Made by a program: the position numbers and the translations under genes | Assembly: GCF_003269425.1 (NCBI RefSeq) | Contig: NZ_CP030104.1 | Span: 124,001-188,000, forward strand | From: Flagellimonas maritima | GTDB lineage: Bacteria > Bacteroidota > Bacteroidia > Flavobacteriales > Flavobacteriaceae | Reading direction: 5' to 3' | DNA: 64,000 nucleotides | Shown here: positions 43,487-51,030 of the stretch, in pieces | Numbering within the stretch: position 1 is the stretch's first letter | How the letters are laid out: each line of letters starts with the position of its first letter | The notes under the pieces: generated by a model | Told to the model about the DNA's origin: nothing | The model's database searches: none | Seen by the model: only the letters and a program-made list of their open reading frames with translations

Positions 43487-43578
43487 TTTTTTTATTTATT
43501 AATATTATCCTTATTGGTTGACCACCACAAAGTTTTGTTACACTCTTGCTTTAATTAATTTTTATACTAAATAAAATA

Positions 43579-43605
43579 AAAAGGTAGCTATTTTAGCTAC
43601 CTTTT
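43579..43605. terminator. Strong hairpin terminator
   Basis: AAAAGGTAGCTA (43579-43590) and TAGCTACCTTTT (43594-43605) are perfect 12-bp arms with a 3-base loop. It lies 33 bp beyond the stop of the YegP-like gene (minus strand) and ends in T residues on both strands. Confidence 0.75.
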
Positions 43606-43637
43606 ATTGATGTCATAAAATGAAAATTATGCCTAAA

Positions 43638-43967
43638 TCAAGAATTATCCTCAACCTCTGCGTCAGGAGCATTTTTTTTGACGGATTCAACTCCATTTTC
43701 CATGGCACCCGTAGAAGTATACGATTCACTTTTGCCAATTACTTGACCGTTGGACGCCTTTAAATTAAAATAGTGCTGACCTGTACTTCCTGTTTTACGC
43801 TCAAAGCGCTCATCCATTTGAGAATTTTTTCTAACGGATTCTATTCCATTTTCACAAGCAGCTTTTGTAGTATAAGATTCGCTGGTCAAAATTACCTGTC
43901 CATTTCCAGCTTTGAGATTGAACATGCTTTGTCCTGATTTAGTAGCTTTAATTTCAAACTTTCCCAT
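43638..43967 (-). CDS. YegP family protein (two DUF1508 repeats)
   Basis: A 109-aa protein made of two DUF1508 repeats: GKFEIKATKSGQSMFNLKAGNGQVILTSESYTTKAACENGIESV and ERFERKTGSTGQHYFNLKASNGQVIGKSESYTSTGAMENGVESV. The shared F-x-L-K-A-x-N-G-Q-V-I and S-E-S-Y-T motifs are clear. E. coli YegP has the same two-repeat build. The function is unknown. A strong terminator follows, so it is likely monocistronic. Confidence 0.9.
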   Translation of the reverse strand: MGKFEIKATKSGQSMFNLKAGNGQVILTSESYTTKAACENGIESVRKNSQMDERFERKTGSTGQHYFNLKASNGQVIGKSESYTSTGAMENGVESVKKNAPDAEVEDNS

Positions 43968-44040
43968 TTTAATTGAGTTTCATTAATTAGTATTTGGAAT
44001 TGAAAATACTAAAAAATGAGATACCCATCAAATTTGAGAC

Positions 44041-44505
44041 TCAACCTTTTAGCTTAACGGTCCATTCAAAATTAAAAGTAGAAACAACAATCCCATCTTT
44101 ATTGACGCCTACGGACTCCATCCAAACGGTTTGCCCCTCTCCTGTTCTGATAGTATCTTCAACTGCTTTTGCTACAAGTTGACCATCAACACATGTAAAT
44201 GTTATTTTTCCTGTCGCTTTTTTTGAAAAATTTGCTTTATTGTTCTGAACCAACATGGATATTTTTTTCCCGCTTTTTTTAATTTCATTCATCACCAATG
44301 CACCTGTACTTAGTTCTGCTGCCATCCCTTGAACAGCCCAAAACATGGAATTGAATGGGTTCTGGTTTATCCATTTATGTTTAACGGACGTAATGGATTT
44401 TTCATCGTCTATATAAGTTAGTCGCACACCGCACCACCATGCAGAAGGAAGTTTTAAAAATGTAAAAGTGTTGATTTTACTGGTATTCAAAGCCATGTTC
44501 TTCAT
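44041..44505 (-). CDS. DUF4442 (hotdog-fold thioesterase-like) protein
   Basis: A 154-aa protein of the DUF4442 family, related to PaaI-type hotdog thioesterases: LKLPSAWWCGVRLTYIDDEKSITSVKHKWINQNPFNSMFWAVQGMAAELSTGALVM, then a strand pair with ITFTCVDGQLVAKAVEDTIRTGEGQTVWMESVGVNKDGIVVSTFNFEWTVKLK. The fold is expected to bind acyl-CoA or similar thioesters, but no catalytic residue is certain. A second in-frame ATG at 44496 is an alternative start. Confidence 0.8.
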   Translation of the reverse strand: MKNMALNTSKINTFTFLKLPSAWWCGVRLTYIDDEKSITSVKHKWINQNPFNSMFWAVQGMAAELSTGALVMNEIKKSGKKISMLVQNNKANFSKKATGKITFTCVDGQLVAKAVEDTIRTGEGQTVWMESVGVNKDGIVVSTFNFEWTVKLKG

Positions 44506-44579
44506 TTAATTGTGCTAAAAGTAATTAAAATTATTACCAAATCAATATGTTAAATAAAAGTTAATATTTAGTACTTTGT

Positions 44580-44612
44580 TTTGCATAGTACCTTCTTTTA
44601 GATATATATTTG
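44580..44612 (+). promoter_or_regulatory. Strong candidate Bacteroidetes promoter
   Basis: TTG at 44581-44583 and TATATTTG at 44605-44612 are 21 bp apart, matching TTTG...TAnnTTTG. The start codon of the next gene is at 44664, giving a leader of about 45 nt. Confidence 0.55.
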
Positions 44613-44663
44613 TATGGTAAGCTAATAGGTTATCTAATTTCTTATTAAATCAGTAATAATATA

Positions 44664-45146
44664 ATGGCAACAACTGCAACCAAACATGAACGGAATTTAT
44701 CAGCGATAATACACGCTTCAACTTTTTCAAAATATTTTATTCCATTTGGAAATTTTATTTTCCCATTGATTTTATGGACCGCAAATAAAAATGAATACAA
44801 GTTTGTGGATTATAACGGAAAGCAAGCGTTGAATTTTCAAATAAGTATGTTTTTGTATTCCGTAATTGTAAGTATTATAAGTATTCCATTTTTTATCAGC
44901 TTCTTACCCGATGTATTCGATTGGAATTTTTTTGGATTGCACCGTTTAAGTGATCTGAACAATTTGGACATTCATATCAGTAGTGATGATTTTAGACTGA
45001 ACAGGTTCTTTTGGCCAGCCGGCATCTCAGGTTTAATACATGTAGCCTTGGTCATCATCAATGTAGTATATACCATTTTAGCAACTATACGAACTAACGA
45101 GGGACAGACTTTTATGTACCCATTCACCATAAAATTCATAAAATAA
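44664..45146 (+). CDS. DUF4870 domain-containing membrane protein
   Basis: A 160-aa membrane protein of the DUF4870 family: ERNLSAIIHASTFSKYFIPFGNFIFPLILWTANKNEYKFVDYNGKQALNFQISMFLY, then two more helices (about 68-86 and 115-140) and a periplasmic loop between them. The motif around F-V-D-x-N-G-K-Q-A-L-N-F-Q is diagnostic. The role is unknown. A good promoter lies 50 bp upstream. Its TAA is followed at once by the ATG of the next gene (TAAATG), so the two are co-translated. Confidence 0.85.
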   Translation: MATTATKHERNLSAIIHASTFSKYFIPFGNFIFPLILWTANKNEYKFVDYNGKQALNFQISMFLYSVIVSIISIPFFISFLPDVFDWNFFGLHRLSDLNNLDIHISSDDFRLNRFFWPAGISGLIHVALVIINVVYTILATIRTNEGQTFMYPFTIKFIK

Positions 45147-45656
45147 ATGAACCCTACCAGTAAACTAATTATGATGGTATTTTTAAATATCACAATTTTT
45201 ACAAATGCCCAAGTAAAAAAAGATTTGGAGCTTTACGATATTCTAAAGAAAAAAGACAGTATACTATTTGATGCAGCCTTTAATCAATGTAATACCGATC
45301 TTTTGAAAACGTTATTTACCGAAGATTTTGAATTCTACCATGATAAAGGTGGGTTTACGGAAAGTAGGGCGGATTTTCTAAATCCGATGCGGGAAAATTG
45401 TGCAAAACTTGATAAAAATCAACCTCAACCAGCAAAAAGAATATTGGATAAAGGAAGTTTGGCGGTATATCCGCTATATAAAAATGGCGAATTGTACGGT
45501 GCCATTCAAAAAGGGGTACATAGTTTTGAGTTTTTGGACAAAGAAAACGTATATCAAAAGGGAGAGATCGCAAAATTCACCCACGTTTGGATTTTGGAAG
45601 AAAACAATTGGAAAGTTAAAAGGGAATTAAGTTATGACCATCAATCACAACAATAA
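45147..45656 (+). CDS. NTF2-like (DUF4440) protein, exported
   Basis: A 169-aa protein with a signal peptide (MNPTSKLIMMVFLNITIFTNAQ). The mature part has the NTF2-like pattern: LYDILKKKDSILFDAAFNQCNTDLLKTLFTEDFEFYHDKGGFTESRADFLNPM, then strands ending in KGEIAKFTHVWILEENNWKVKRELSYDHQ. The C-terminal HVWxLExxxWK motif is typical of DUF4440. Its ATG abuts the DUF4870 stop, so it belongs to that transcript. The ligand is unknown; it is a relative of the lipoprotein at 21528. Confidence 0.75.
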   Translation: MNPTSKLIMMVFLNITIFTNAQVKKDLELYDILKKKDSILFDAAFNQCNTDLLKTLFTEDFEFYHDKGGFTESRADFLNPMRENCAKLDKNQPQPAKRILDKGSLAVYPLYKNGELYGAIQKGVHSFEFLDKENVYQKGEIAKFTHVWILEENNWKVKRELSYDHQSQQ

Positions 45657-45724
45657 TATAAGAATAGTACAAGGAGTTTATTCATCAATCAAAAACGAAA
45701 AATTATAATTATCAATCAAAAATG

Positions 45725-45765
45725 TTCTCGCTCCCTCTTCTCATCAAAGAGGGAATGGGCGAGAA
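45725..45765 (+). repeat. Large imperfect hairpin
   Basis: TTCTCGC (45725-45731) and TCCCTCTT (45732-45739) pair with GCGAGAA (45759-45765) and AAGAGGGA (45747-45754), leaving an ATGG bulge. There is no T tail, so it is probably a repeat element or attenuator rather than a simple terminator. It lies between the DUF4440 and PadR genes. Confidence 0.55.
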
Positions 45766-45814
45766 TACGTTGCTCAATCAAGCAATTACGAAAAAACGAA
45801 CAGTTAATTAAACA

Positions 45815-45829
45815 CCGAACCTAGTTCGG
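45815..45829. promoter_or_regulatory. Palindromic site upstream of PadR gene
   Basis: CCGAAC-CTA-GTTCGG is a perfect inverted repeat 21 bp before the PadR ATG. It is a natural candidate for an autoregulatory operator. Confidence 0.45.
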
Positions 45830-45850
45830 CAAAATTAGAACCATGGAGTT

Positions 45851-46183
45851 ATGAATATAGAAAACACAAAAGCACAAATGCGCAAAGGGGTTCTGGAATA
45901 TTGCATCCTCTCTATCTTGAATGATAAGGACAAATATGCATCCGAAATTCTGGGCTCTTTAAAAGATGCTAAGATGCTTGTAGTGGAAGGTACCATTTAT
46001 CCTTTGCTAACCAGGTTAAAAAATGCTGGATTGCTCAATTATCGTTGGGAAGAATCCACCTCTGGACCTCCACGTAAATATTATGCGCTTACCGAAACCG
46101 GAAGATTGTTTTTAAACGAACTCAATGGCACATGGGACGAGCTAAGAAATGCAGTAAATCTGGTAACCAACACAAATCAATAA
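45851..46183 (+). CDS. PadR family transcriptional regulator
   Basis: A 110-aa PadR-type winged helix regulator: GVLEYCILSILNDKDKYASEILGSLKDAKMLVVEGTIYPLLTRLKNAGLLNYRWEESTSGPPRKYYALTETGRLFLNELNGTW. The GTIYPLLTRL recognition helix and GPPRKYYALTETG wing are characteristic. A ribosome-binding-like GGAG precedes the ATG by 6 bp. The next gene, 7 bp on, encodes a PspC-domain protein, then a head-GIN protein: the usual Bacteroidota envelope-stress-like cluster. It probably represses its own operon, perhaps through the palindrome at 45815. Confidence 0.92.
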   Translation: MNIENTKAQMRKGVLEYCILSILNDKDKYASEILGSLKDAKMLVVEGTIYPLLTRLKNAGLLNYRWEESTSGPPRKYYALTETGRLFLNELNGTWDELRNAVNLVTNTNQ

Positions 46184-46190
46184 TCAAAAA

Positions 46191-47936
46191 ATGAACAAGA
46201 CAGTAAACATAAATCTCGCAAACACACTCTTCCATATTGATGATGAGGCGTACAATAAACTAAGGCTTTACCTTGAATCCATTAAAAGGTCGTTTTCGGG
46301 CACACCTGGGAGCGATGAGATAATTGCGGATATTGAAGCGAGGCTCGCAGAACTCTTTTTGGAAAAGATGGAAAACGAGCGCCAGGTAATCACACAAAAA
46401 GAAGTGGACGAAGTTATTAACATCATGGGGCAGCCAGAGGACTATATGGTGGATGAGGACATCTTTGAAGATGTTCCAAAACAGGATCAAGTCCAACCTC
46501 AAACTAAACGAAAGGTCAAAAAATTATATAGGGACATTGATCAAAAGTACATTGGTGGCGTTTGTTCCGGTCTAGAGCATTATATGGGCCTTGATGCACT
46601 TTGGATAAGAATAATTTTTATACTGCTCACTGTATTTTCCGGTTTTGGGCTTGTTGCCTATATCCTATTATGGATTTTAGTTCCTGAAGCCACTACGACT
46701 GCCCAAAAGCTTGATATGCGGGGAGAGCCAGTCAACATAAGCAATATAGAGCGTAAGGTAAAAGAGGGCTTTGATGGTGTTGCGGACAGGGTTAAAAATG
46801 TAGATTACGAAAAAGTAGGCAACAAGGTCAAAAGCAGCTCTAAGACCTTTTTTGACGTTATTGGCGATATTATTATGTTCCTCTTTAAAATAGTGGGTAA
46901 GTTCATTGGCATACTTTTGATTTTGATCAGTGCCATGATGCTCATTGGATTGTTTGTAGCTTTTTTTAGTATAGGAATTTTCAATGCGGTTAATCTTCCC
47001 GGAGTCGATTTTTATGAGATTGTGAATACAACAGGTGCACCGGTTTGGATAGTATCTGTACTATTGTTCTTTTCAATCGGTATTCCGTTTTTCTTTTTGC
47101 TCTACTTGGGACTCAAGATTTTGGTGACTAATTTAAAGTCGATAGGAAACATTGCTAAATATTCTCTTTTGGGACTTTGGTTGATTTCAGTAGGAACTTT
47201 GTCCGCTCTAGGGTTGAAACAAGCAGCAGAATTCGCCAACGTTGGCAGTGTAAACATCAAGGACCAAATATTGATGGAGGTTCCCGGGGACACATTGCTG
47301 ATTAAAATAAAAGATTCAACATTCGATTACGGCATGGGAAATGCCCATTTTGGCCGTATGACCTTTACGTATGATGAGAACGATAAACAAATTTTAATCT
47401 CTGATGAGGTAAACATTAAAGTGAGAAAATCCAATGATTCCTTTGTAAAACTCAATATTAGAAAGGATTCGCACGGGAACACAACTCATGCGGCACGTGA
47501 AAGGGCAAAACAAATAAATTACGATTATCAATTGACGCAAAATGAGATTGTTTTAGATGAGTACCTCACCACGGCTACATCAAACAAGGCAAGAAACCAA
47601 GAAGTTGTTTCTACAATCTATGTACCCGAAGGGGCAGTTTTAAAGTTTTCTGAATCTGTTAAGGGGCATATTGGTCGTGGAATCGACAATGACCAAGATT
47701 ATTATAGAAGCGATATAGTAGATTATACTTGGATAATGGGCGGGGATGGTGAACTCAAATGTCAGAACTGTCCAGAGAAATTAGAAGCTGAAGATGATGA
47801 AGGTTCTGAAGACGGCCACATTATCATAAACGAAGATGGTATTGATATAGACCTAGAAGATCGTAATGATGAATTCAAAGTAAAGATCAATGAAGATGGC
47901 ATAAAAATCAGAGCTAAAGAGAAAAATGACAATTGA
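46191..47936 (+). CDS. PspC domain-containing membrane protein
   Basis: A 581-aa membrane protein. The N-terminal part (about 1-100) is a cytoplasmic helical region (MNKTVNINLANTLFHIDDEAYNKLRLYLESIKRSF). The PspC domain is at about 106-165 (KKLYRDIDQKYIGGVCSGLEHYMGLDALWIRIIFILLTVFSGFG). Further helices follow at about 235-265, 285-310 and 325-345. The C-terminal part is periplasmic and ends in acidic repeats (EDGHIIINEDGIDIDLEDRNDEFKVKINEDGIKIRAKEK), likely a DUF2807-like beta region. PspC proteins are linked to membrane stress sensing; here it is coupled to the PadR regulator. Confidence 0.88.
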   Translation: MNKTVNINLANTLFHIDDEAYNKLRLYLESIKRSFSGTPGSDEIIADIEARLAELFLEKMENERQVITQKEVDEVINIMGQPEDYMVDEDIFEDVPKQDQVQPQTKRKVKKLYRDIDQKYIGGVCSGLEHYMGLDALWIRIIFILLTVFSGFGLVAYILLWILVPEATTTAQKLDMRGEPVNISNIERKVKEGFDGVADRVKNVDYEKVGNKVKSSSKTFFDVIGDIIMFLFKIVGKFIGILLILISAMMLIGLFVAFFSIGIFNAVNLPGVDFYEIVNTTGAPVWIVSVLLFFSIGIPFFFLLYLGLKILVTNLKSIGNIAKYSLLGLWLISVGTLSALGLKQAAEFANVGSVNIKDQILMEVPGDTLLIKIKDSTFDYGMGNAHFGRMTFTYDENDKQILISDEVNIKVRKSNDSFVKLNIRKDSHGNTTHAARERAKQINYDYQLTQNEIVLDEYLTTATSNKARNQEVVSTIYVPEGAVLKFSESVKGHIGRGIDNDQDYYRSDIVDYTWIMGGDGELKCQNCPEKLEAEDDEGSEDGHIIINEDGIDIDLEDRNDEFKVKINEDGIKIRAKEKNDN

Positions 47937-48056
47937 GCCTAAAATTTTTACAATTGGGAAAGCTTTTGTAATTAAAAATCAATAAAACAACGAATTTCAT
48001 GCTGAATTTATTTCAGTATAGCATTGAATCAAGAACCATATCAATCAATTATTAAT

Positions 48057-48081
48057 AGACCCTGAAACCAATTCAGGATAA
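48057..48081 (+). repeat. Interspersed palindromic repeat, copy 4
   Basis: AGACCCTGAAACC followed by AATTCAGGATAA repeats the CCTGAAA/TTCAGG hairpin of the copies at 10137 and 19592, here 11 bp before the head-GIN ATG. Confidence 0.45.
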
Positions 48082-48092
48082 AAACAACAATC

Positions 48093-48815
48093 ATGACAAC
48101 ACTAGCAAGAATCGCAATCGCATTATTATTCGCAATCTTTGCCTCCTCCTGTAATTTCGACATTAATTTTGGGGACGGGAAAAAAGGCAATGGAGAGGTA
48201 GTTGAAGAATCCAGAAGTATTACCGAAGATTTTACGGTGGTATCAGCTTCAGAAGGCTTGGATGTATTCGTAACACAGGACAAGGATTTTAAAATAACTG
48301 TTGAGGCCGATGAGAATATTATCGACCTAATCGGAACAGATATAAAAGATGGGAAGTTGAGAATCCACGCCATAGAAAATATAGGTAGGGCCACAAAGAA
48401 AATATATGTATCTCTGCCTGAGATTACAGCTTTGAAAAGCTCAAGTGGAGCTGATCTCATTGTTCAAAATGTAATTGAGTCCTCAAAAATAGAACTGGAT
48501 GCAAGTAGTGGTTCTGACCTACAAGTTGAGCTTGTAGCTTCTGAAGTTTCTGCTGATGCCAGTAGTGGAGCGGATATAAAAGTATCTGGCAATACAGATA
48601 TCTTTTATGCAGACGCCAGCAGTGGTGCAGATATAAGAGCACGTGAACTTCTGACCAAGACTTGCAATGCTGATGCCAGTAGCGGAGCGGATATATCCGT
48701 TAACGTATCAGAATCACTTGTTGCAGATGCCAGTAGCGGAGCGGATATATCCTACACTGGAGATGCAAGTGTACAGAAGAAAAAATCCGTTTCCGGGAGT
48801 GTTCACAAATATTAG
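48093..48815 (+). CDS. Head GIN domain (DUF2807) lipoprotein with DASSGAD repeats
   Basis: A 240-aa lipoprotein: the signal ends with LFAIFASSC (Cys20). The DUF2807 core is a parallel beta-helix, with a repeated D-A-S-S-G-A-D-I turn at about 137, 155, 172, 190 and 208, plus relatives SSSGADL and DASSGSDL. The opening FTVVSASEGLDVFVTQDKDFKITVEADENIID is typical of the head-GIN family. It is the third gene of the PadR-PspC cluster. It ends 52 bp before a strong terminator. The role is unknown; it is possibly an envelope-stress partner of PspC. Confidence 0.88.
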   Translation: MTTLARIAIALLFAIFASSCNFDINFGDGKKGNGEVVEESRSITEDFTVVSASEGLDVFVTQDKDFKITVEADENIIDLIGTDIKDGKLRIHAIENIGRATKKIYVSLPEITALKSSSGADLIVQNVIESSKIELDASSGSDLQVELVASEVSADASSGADIKVSGNTDIFYADASSGADIRARELLTKTCNADASSGADISVNVSESLVADASSGADISYTGDASVQKKKSVSGSVHKY

Positions 48816-48860
48816 GATTCCGTAATATGCCTCAATAAAATAATAAAAATAAAAAGTATA

Positions 48861-48898
48861 AAAAACCCTGATTTTTCATCAAGAATCAGGTTTTTTTA
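48861..48898 (+). terminator. Rho-independent terminator
   Basis: CCTGATT (48867-48873) pairs with AATCAGG (48884-48890), followed by seven T residues. It ends the PadR-PspC-head-GIN cluster. Confidence 0.85.
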
Positions 48899-48946
48899 TT
48901 CGATACCTCCATGGGTTTATCTATATTAGTATAAACCAAAATCTTC

Positions 48947-49957
48947 ATGAAAGTCAGCTTAAAAAAGTATACGCTCCCATTAAAGCATACCTTCAGTATT
49001 TCACGAGAATCACATGATTTTCAAGATTCGTTGATCGTAGCTCTGGAGCTGCATGAAACAACGGGTTATGGAGAAGCTACCTCCAATCCATATTATTCGA
49101 TTACCGTTGAAAGTATGATGAAGGAGATCAAAGCTATAAGAAAAGAGCTAGAAGCTTTTAATTTTACTACTCCTGAGGTTTTTCATCAGTTTTTGACGGG
49201 AAAGGGCTTGACAAATTTTGCAGTCTGCGCACTTGACCTTGCAGCTCACGATCTATATGGAAAACTGCAAAACAAGCCTCTTTATCAAATATGGGGCACG
49301 GACATCCAAACCTATCCAACCACCAATTATACCATAGGTATTGCGTCCATAGAGAAAATGGTTTCCAAAATGAAGGAAACCCCATGGCCTATATATAAGA
49401 TTAAATTAGGTACTGATGATGATGTTGCTATCGTAAGGGAACTGCGAAAACATACTGATGCTGTTTTTAGAATAGATGCAAACTGTGCCTGGACATTTGA
49501 AGAAACCATTCACAATGCGCCTTTATTAAAAGATTTGGGTGTAGAATTTTTAGAGCAACCCCTTAAAGCAGACGATTGGAGCGGTATGGAAAAGGTGATG
49601 CACAAAAGCGTTCTTCCCATTATAGCAGATGAAAGTTGTATCGTGGAAACGGACGTTGAAAAATGTGGATTGCATTTTAACGGCATAAATATAAAACTAA
49701 CAAAATGTGGAGGCCTTACCCCTGCCCTGCGTATGATTAAAAAAGCCAAGGAAATGGGACTAAAGGTAATGGTAGGTTGTATGACTGAATCTACAGTAGG
49801 GATTTCTGCAATTGCACAACTGCTACCGCAATTGGATTATGTGGATATGGACGGAGCGATGCTTCTTAAAAAAGACATAGCATCGGGTGTTGAAATTACA
49901 AAAGATGGCATTGTTCAATTTCCTAAAATAGCTGGAAGCGGCGTTACGCTTTGGTAA
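48947..49957 (+). CDS. Dipeptide epimerase (enolase superfamily)
   Basis: A 336-aa member of the muconate lactonizing subgroup, most like L-Ala-D/L-Glu and related dipeptide epimerases. Active-site residues are in order: the K-x-K pair in IYKIKLGT, metal ligands in RIDANCAW (Asp), LEQPLKADDW (Glu) and IADESC (Asp), and the second base Lys in NIKLTKCGG. The C-terminal VGCMTESTVGISA and DMDGAMLL segments bind the dipeptide. It epimerises dipeptides, possibly from peptidoglycan recycling. Its stop TAA overlaps the next ATG by one base, so the pair is coupled. Confidence 0.9.
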   Translation: MKVSLKKYTLPLKHTFSISRESHDFQDSLIVALELHETTGYGEATSNPYYSITVESMMKEIKAIRKELEAFNFTTPEVFHQFLTGKGLTNFAVCALDLAAHDLYGKLQNKPLYQIWGTDIQTYPTTNYTIGIASIEKMVSKMKETPWPIYKIKLGTDDDVAIVRELRKHTDAVFRIDANCAWTFEETIHNAPLLKDLGVEFLEQPLKADDWSGMEKVMHKSVLPIIADESCIVETDVEKCGLHFNGINIKLTKCGGLTPALRMIKKAKEMGLKVMVGCMTESTVGISAIAQLLPQLDYVDMDGAMLLKKDIASGVEITKDGIVQFPKIAGSGVTLW

Positions 49958-51003
49958 TGATACATCATATAGACTTTTTTCCTGGCAGAACAATTACTAT
50001 AAAGAACAGAGAATACCGCTACTTTGGGGGCACTTCGTATTTAGGACTTCAAACGGACAAAAACTTTCAAGATATCTTTATTGAAAATACCCGGATATTT
50101 GGTACTAATTATGGAGCTTCAAGAAAATCAAATGTTCAGATGTCCATTTTTGAAAAAGCCGAGGGCCATTTGGCCAATATTGTGGGCAGTGAAGCGTGTA
50201 TAAGTTTATCTTCGGGTTATTTGGCAGGTCAATTGATTTCCCAATTTTTAAATACCAATGGCTATCACTTTTTTTATGCCCCAAATACGCATTCTGCCCT
50301 ATATCACAGGGAGGTCAGTGCGTATCCTTCTTTTGAGGAGCTCAATGATTCTGTGCGAAAACATTTAAACTCAAATGAAAAATCAATCCCAGTTATTTTT
50401 CTGGATTCCATTGATTTTTCAGGACTAAATTATCCAAGTTTTATGGGCTTGCAATCGTTACCACTTGAAAAAATTATTGTTGTCGCGGATGATTCACACG
50501 GCATTGGTATTCTGGGCAAAAACGGCGGTGGCGTATACCAAATATTAAAAAAACTAGAACCCAAAGAACTTATAGTATGTTGTTCCTTAGGGAAAGGTTA
50601 CGGTATACAAGGTGGGGCTATTTTTGGAACAAAGAATAGAGTTGCCGAATTAAAAAATACGATTTTTTTTGGCGGTGCAAGCCCAGCTGCTCCAGTTGGT
50701 CTGGCAACACTTGTGGGTAGCGAGAAAATTTATGAAAAAAAGAGAATTGCCTTAAAAAACAATATTGAACTTTTTTTAAATAGTTTGAAGCAAAAGAACA
50801 AATTTGAACATATGCCAAATCATCCCGCTTTTGGTTTTTCCGATGACACTTTGGCAAACTACCTTGAAGAAAACAATATCCTAATTACCAACTTTAAATA
50901 CCCCAACGAGGACTCGGTATCGACAAATAGAATCATAATCAGTGCCGCTCATAAAAAAGAGGATATCCAGTATCTTGTTAGATGTTTGAATACCCTCTCT
51001 TGA
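49957..51003 (+). CDS. PLP-dependent aminotransferase class I/II (AOS family)
   Basis: A 348-aa PLP enzyme of the alpha-oxoamine synthase/class II group. The PLP Lys is in CCSLGKGYGIQGGAIFG, the cofactor Asp in VVADDSHGIGIL, and the N-terminal GTNYGASRKSNVQM segment matches the AOS substrate loop. The ATG at 49957 overlaps the epimerase stop; an in-frame TTG at 49951 is less likely. KBL and BioF are the best-known relatives, but the exact reaction is not clear. Coupling to the epimerase suggests a joint amino acid or dipeptide pathway. Confidence 0.82.
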   Translation: MIHHIDFFPGRTITIKNREYRYFGGTSYLGLQTDKNFQDIFIENTRIFGTNYGASRKSNVQMSIFEKAEGHLANIVGSEACISLSSGYLAGQLISQFLNTNGYHFFYAPNTHSALYHREVSAYPSFEELNDSVRKHLNSNEKSIPVIFLDSIDFSGLNYPSFMGLQSLPLEKIIVVADDSHGIGILGKNGGGVYQILKKLEPKELIVCCSLGKGYGIQGGAIFGTKNRVAELKNTIFFGGASPAAPVGLATLVGSEKIYEKKRIALKNNIELFLNSLKQKNKFEHMPNHPAFGFSDDTLANYLEENNILITNFKYPNEDSVSTNRIIISAAHKKEDIQYLVRCLNTLS

Positions 51004-51030
51004 AACTAATTAACTAATTACTTATTTTAT

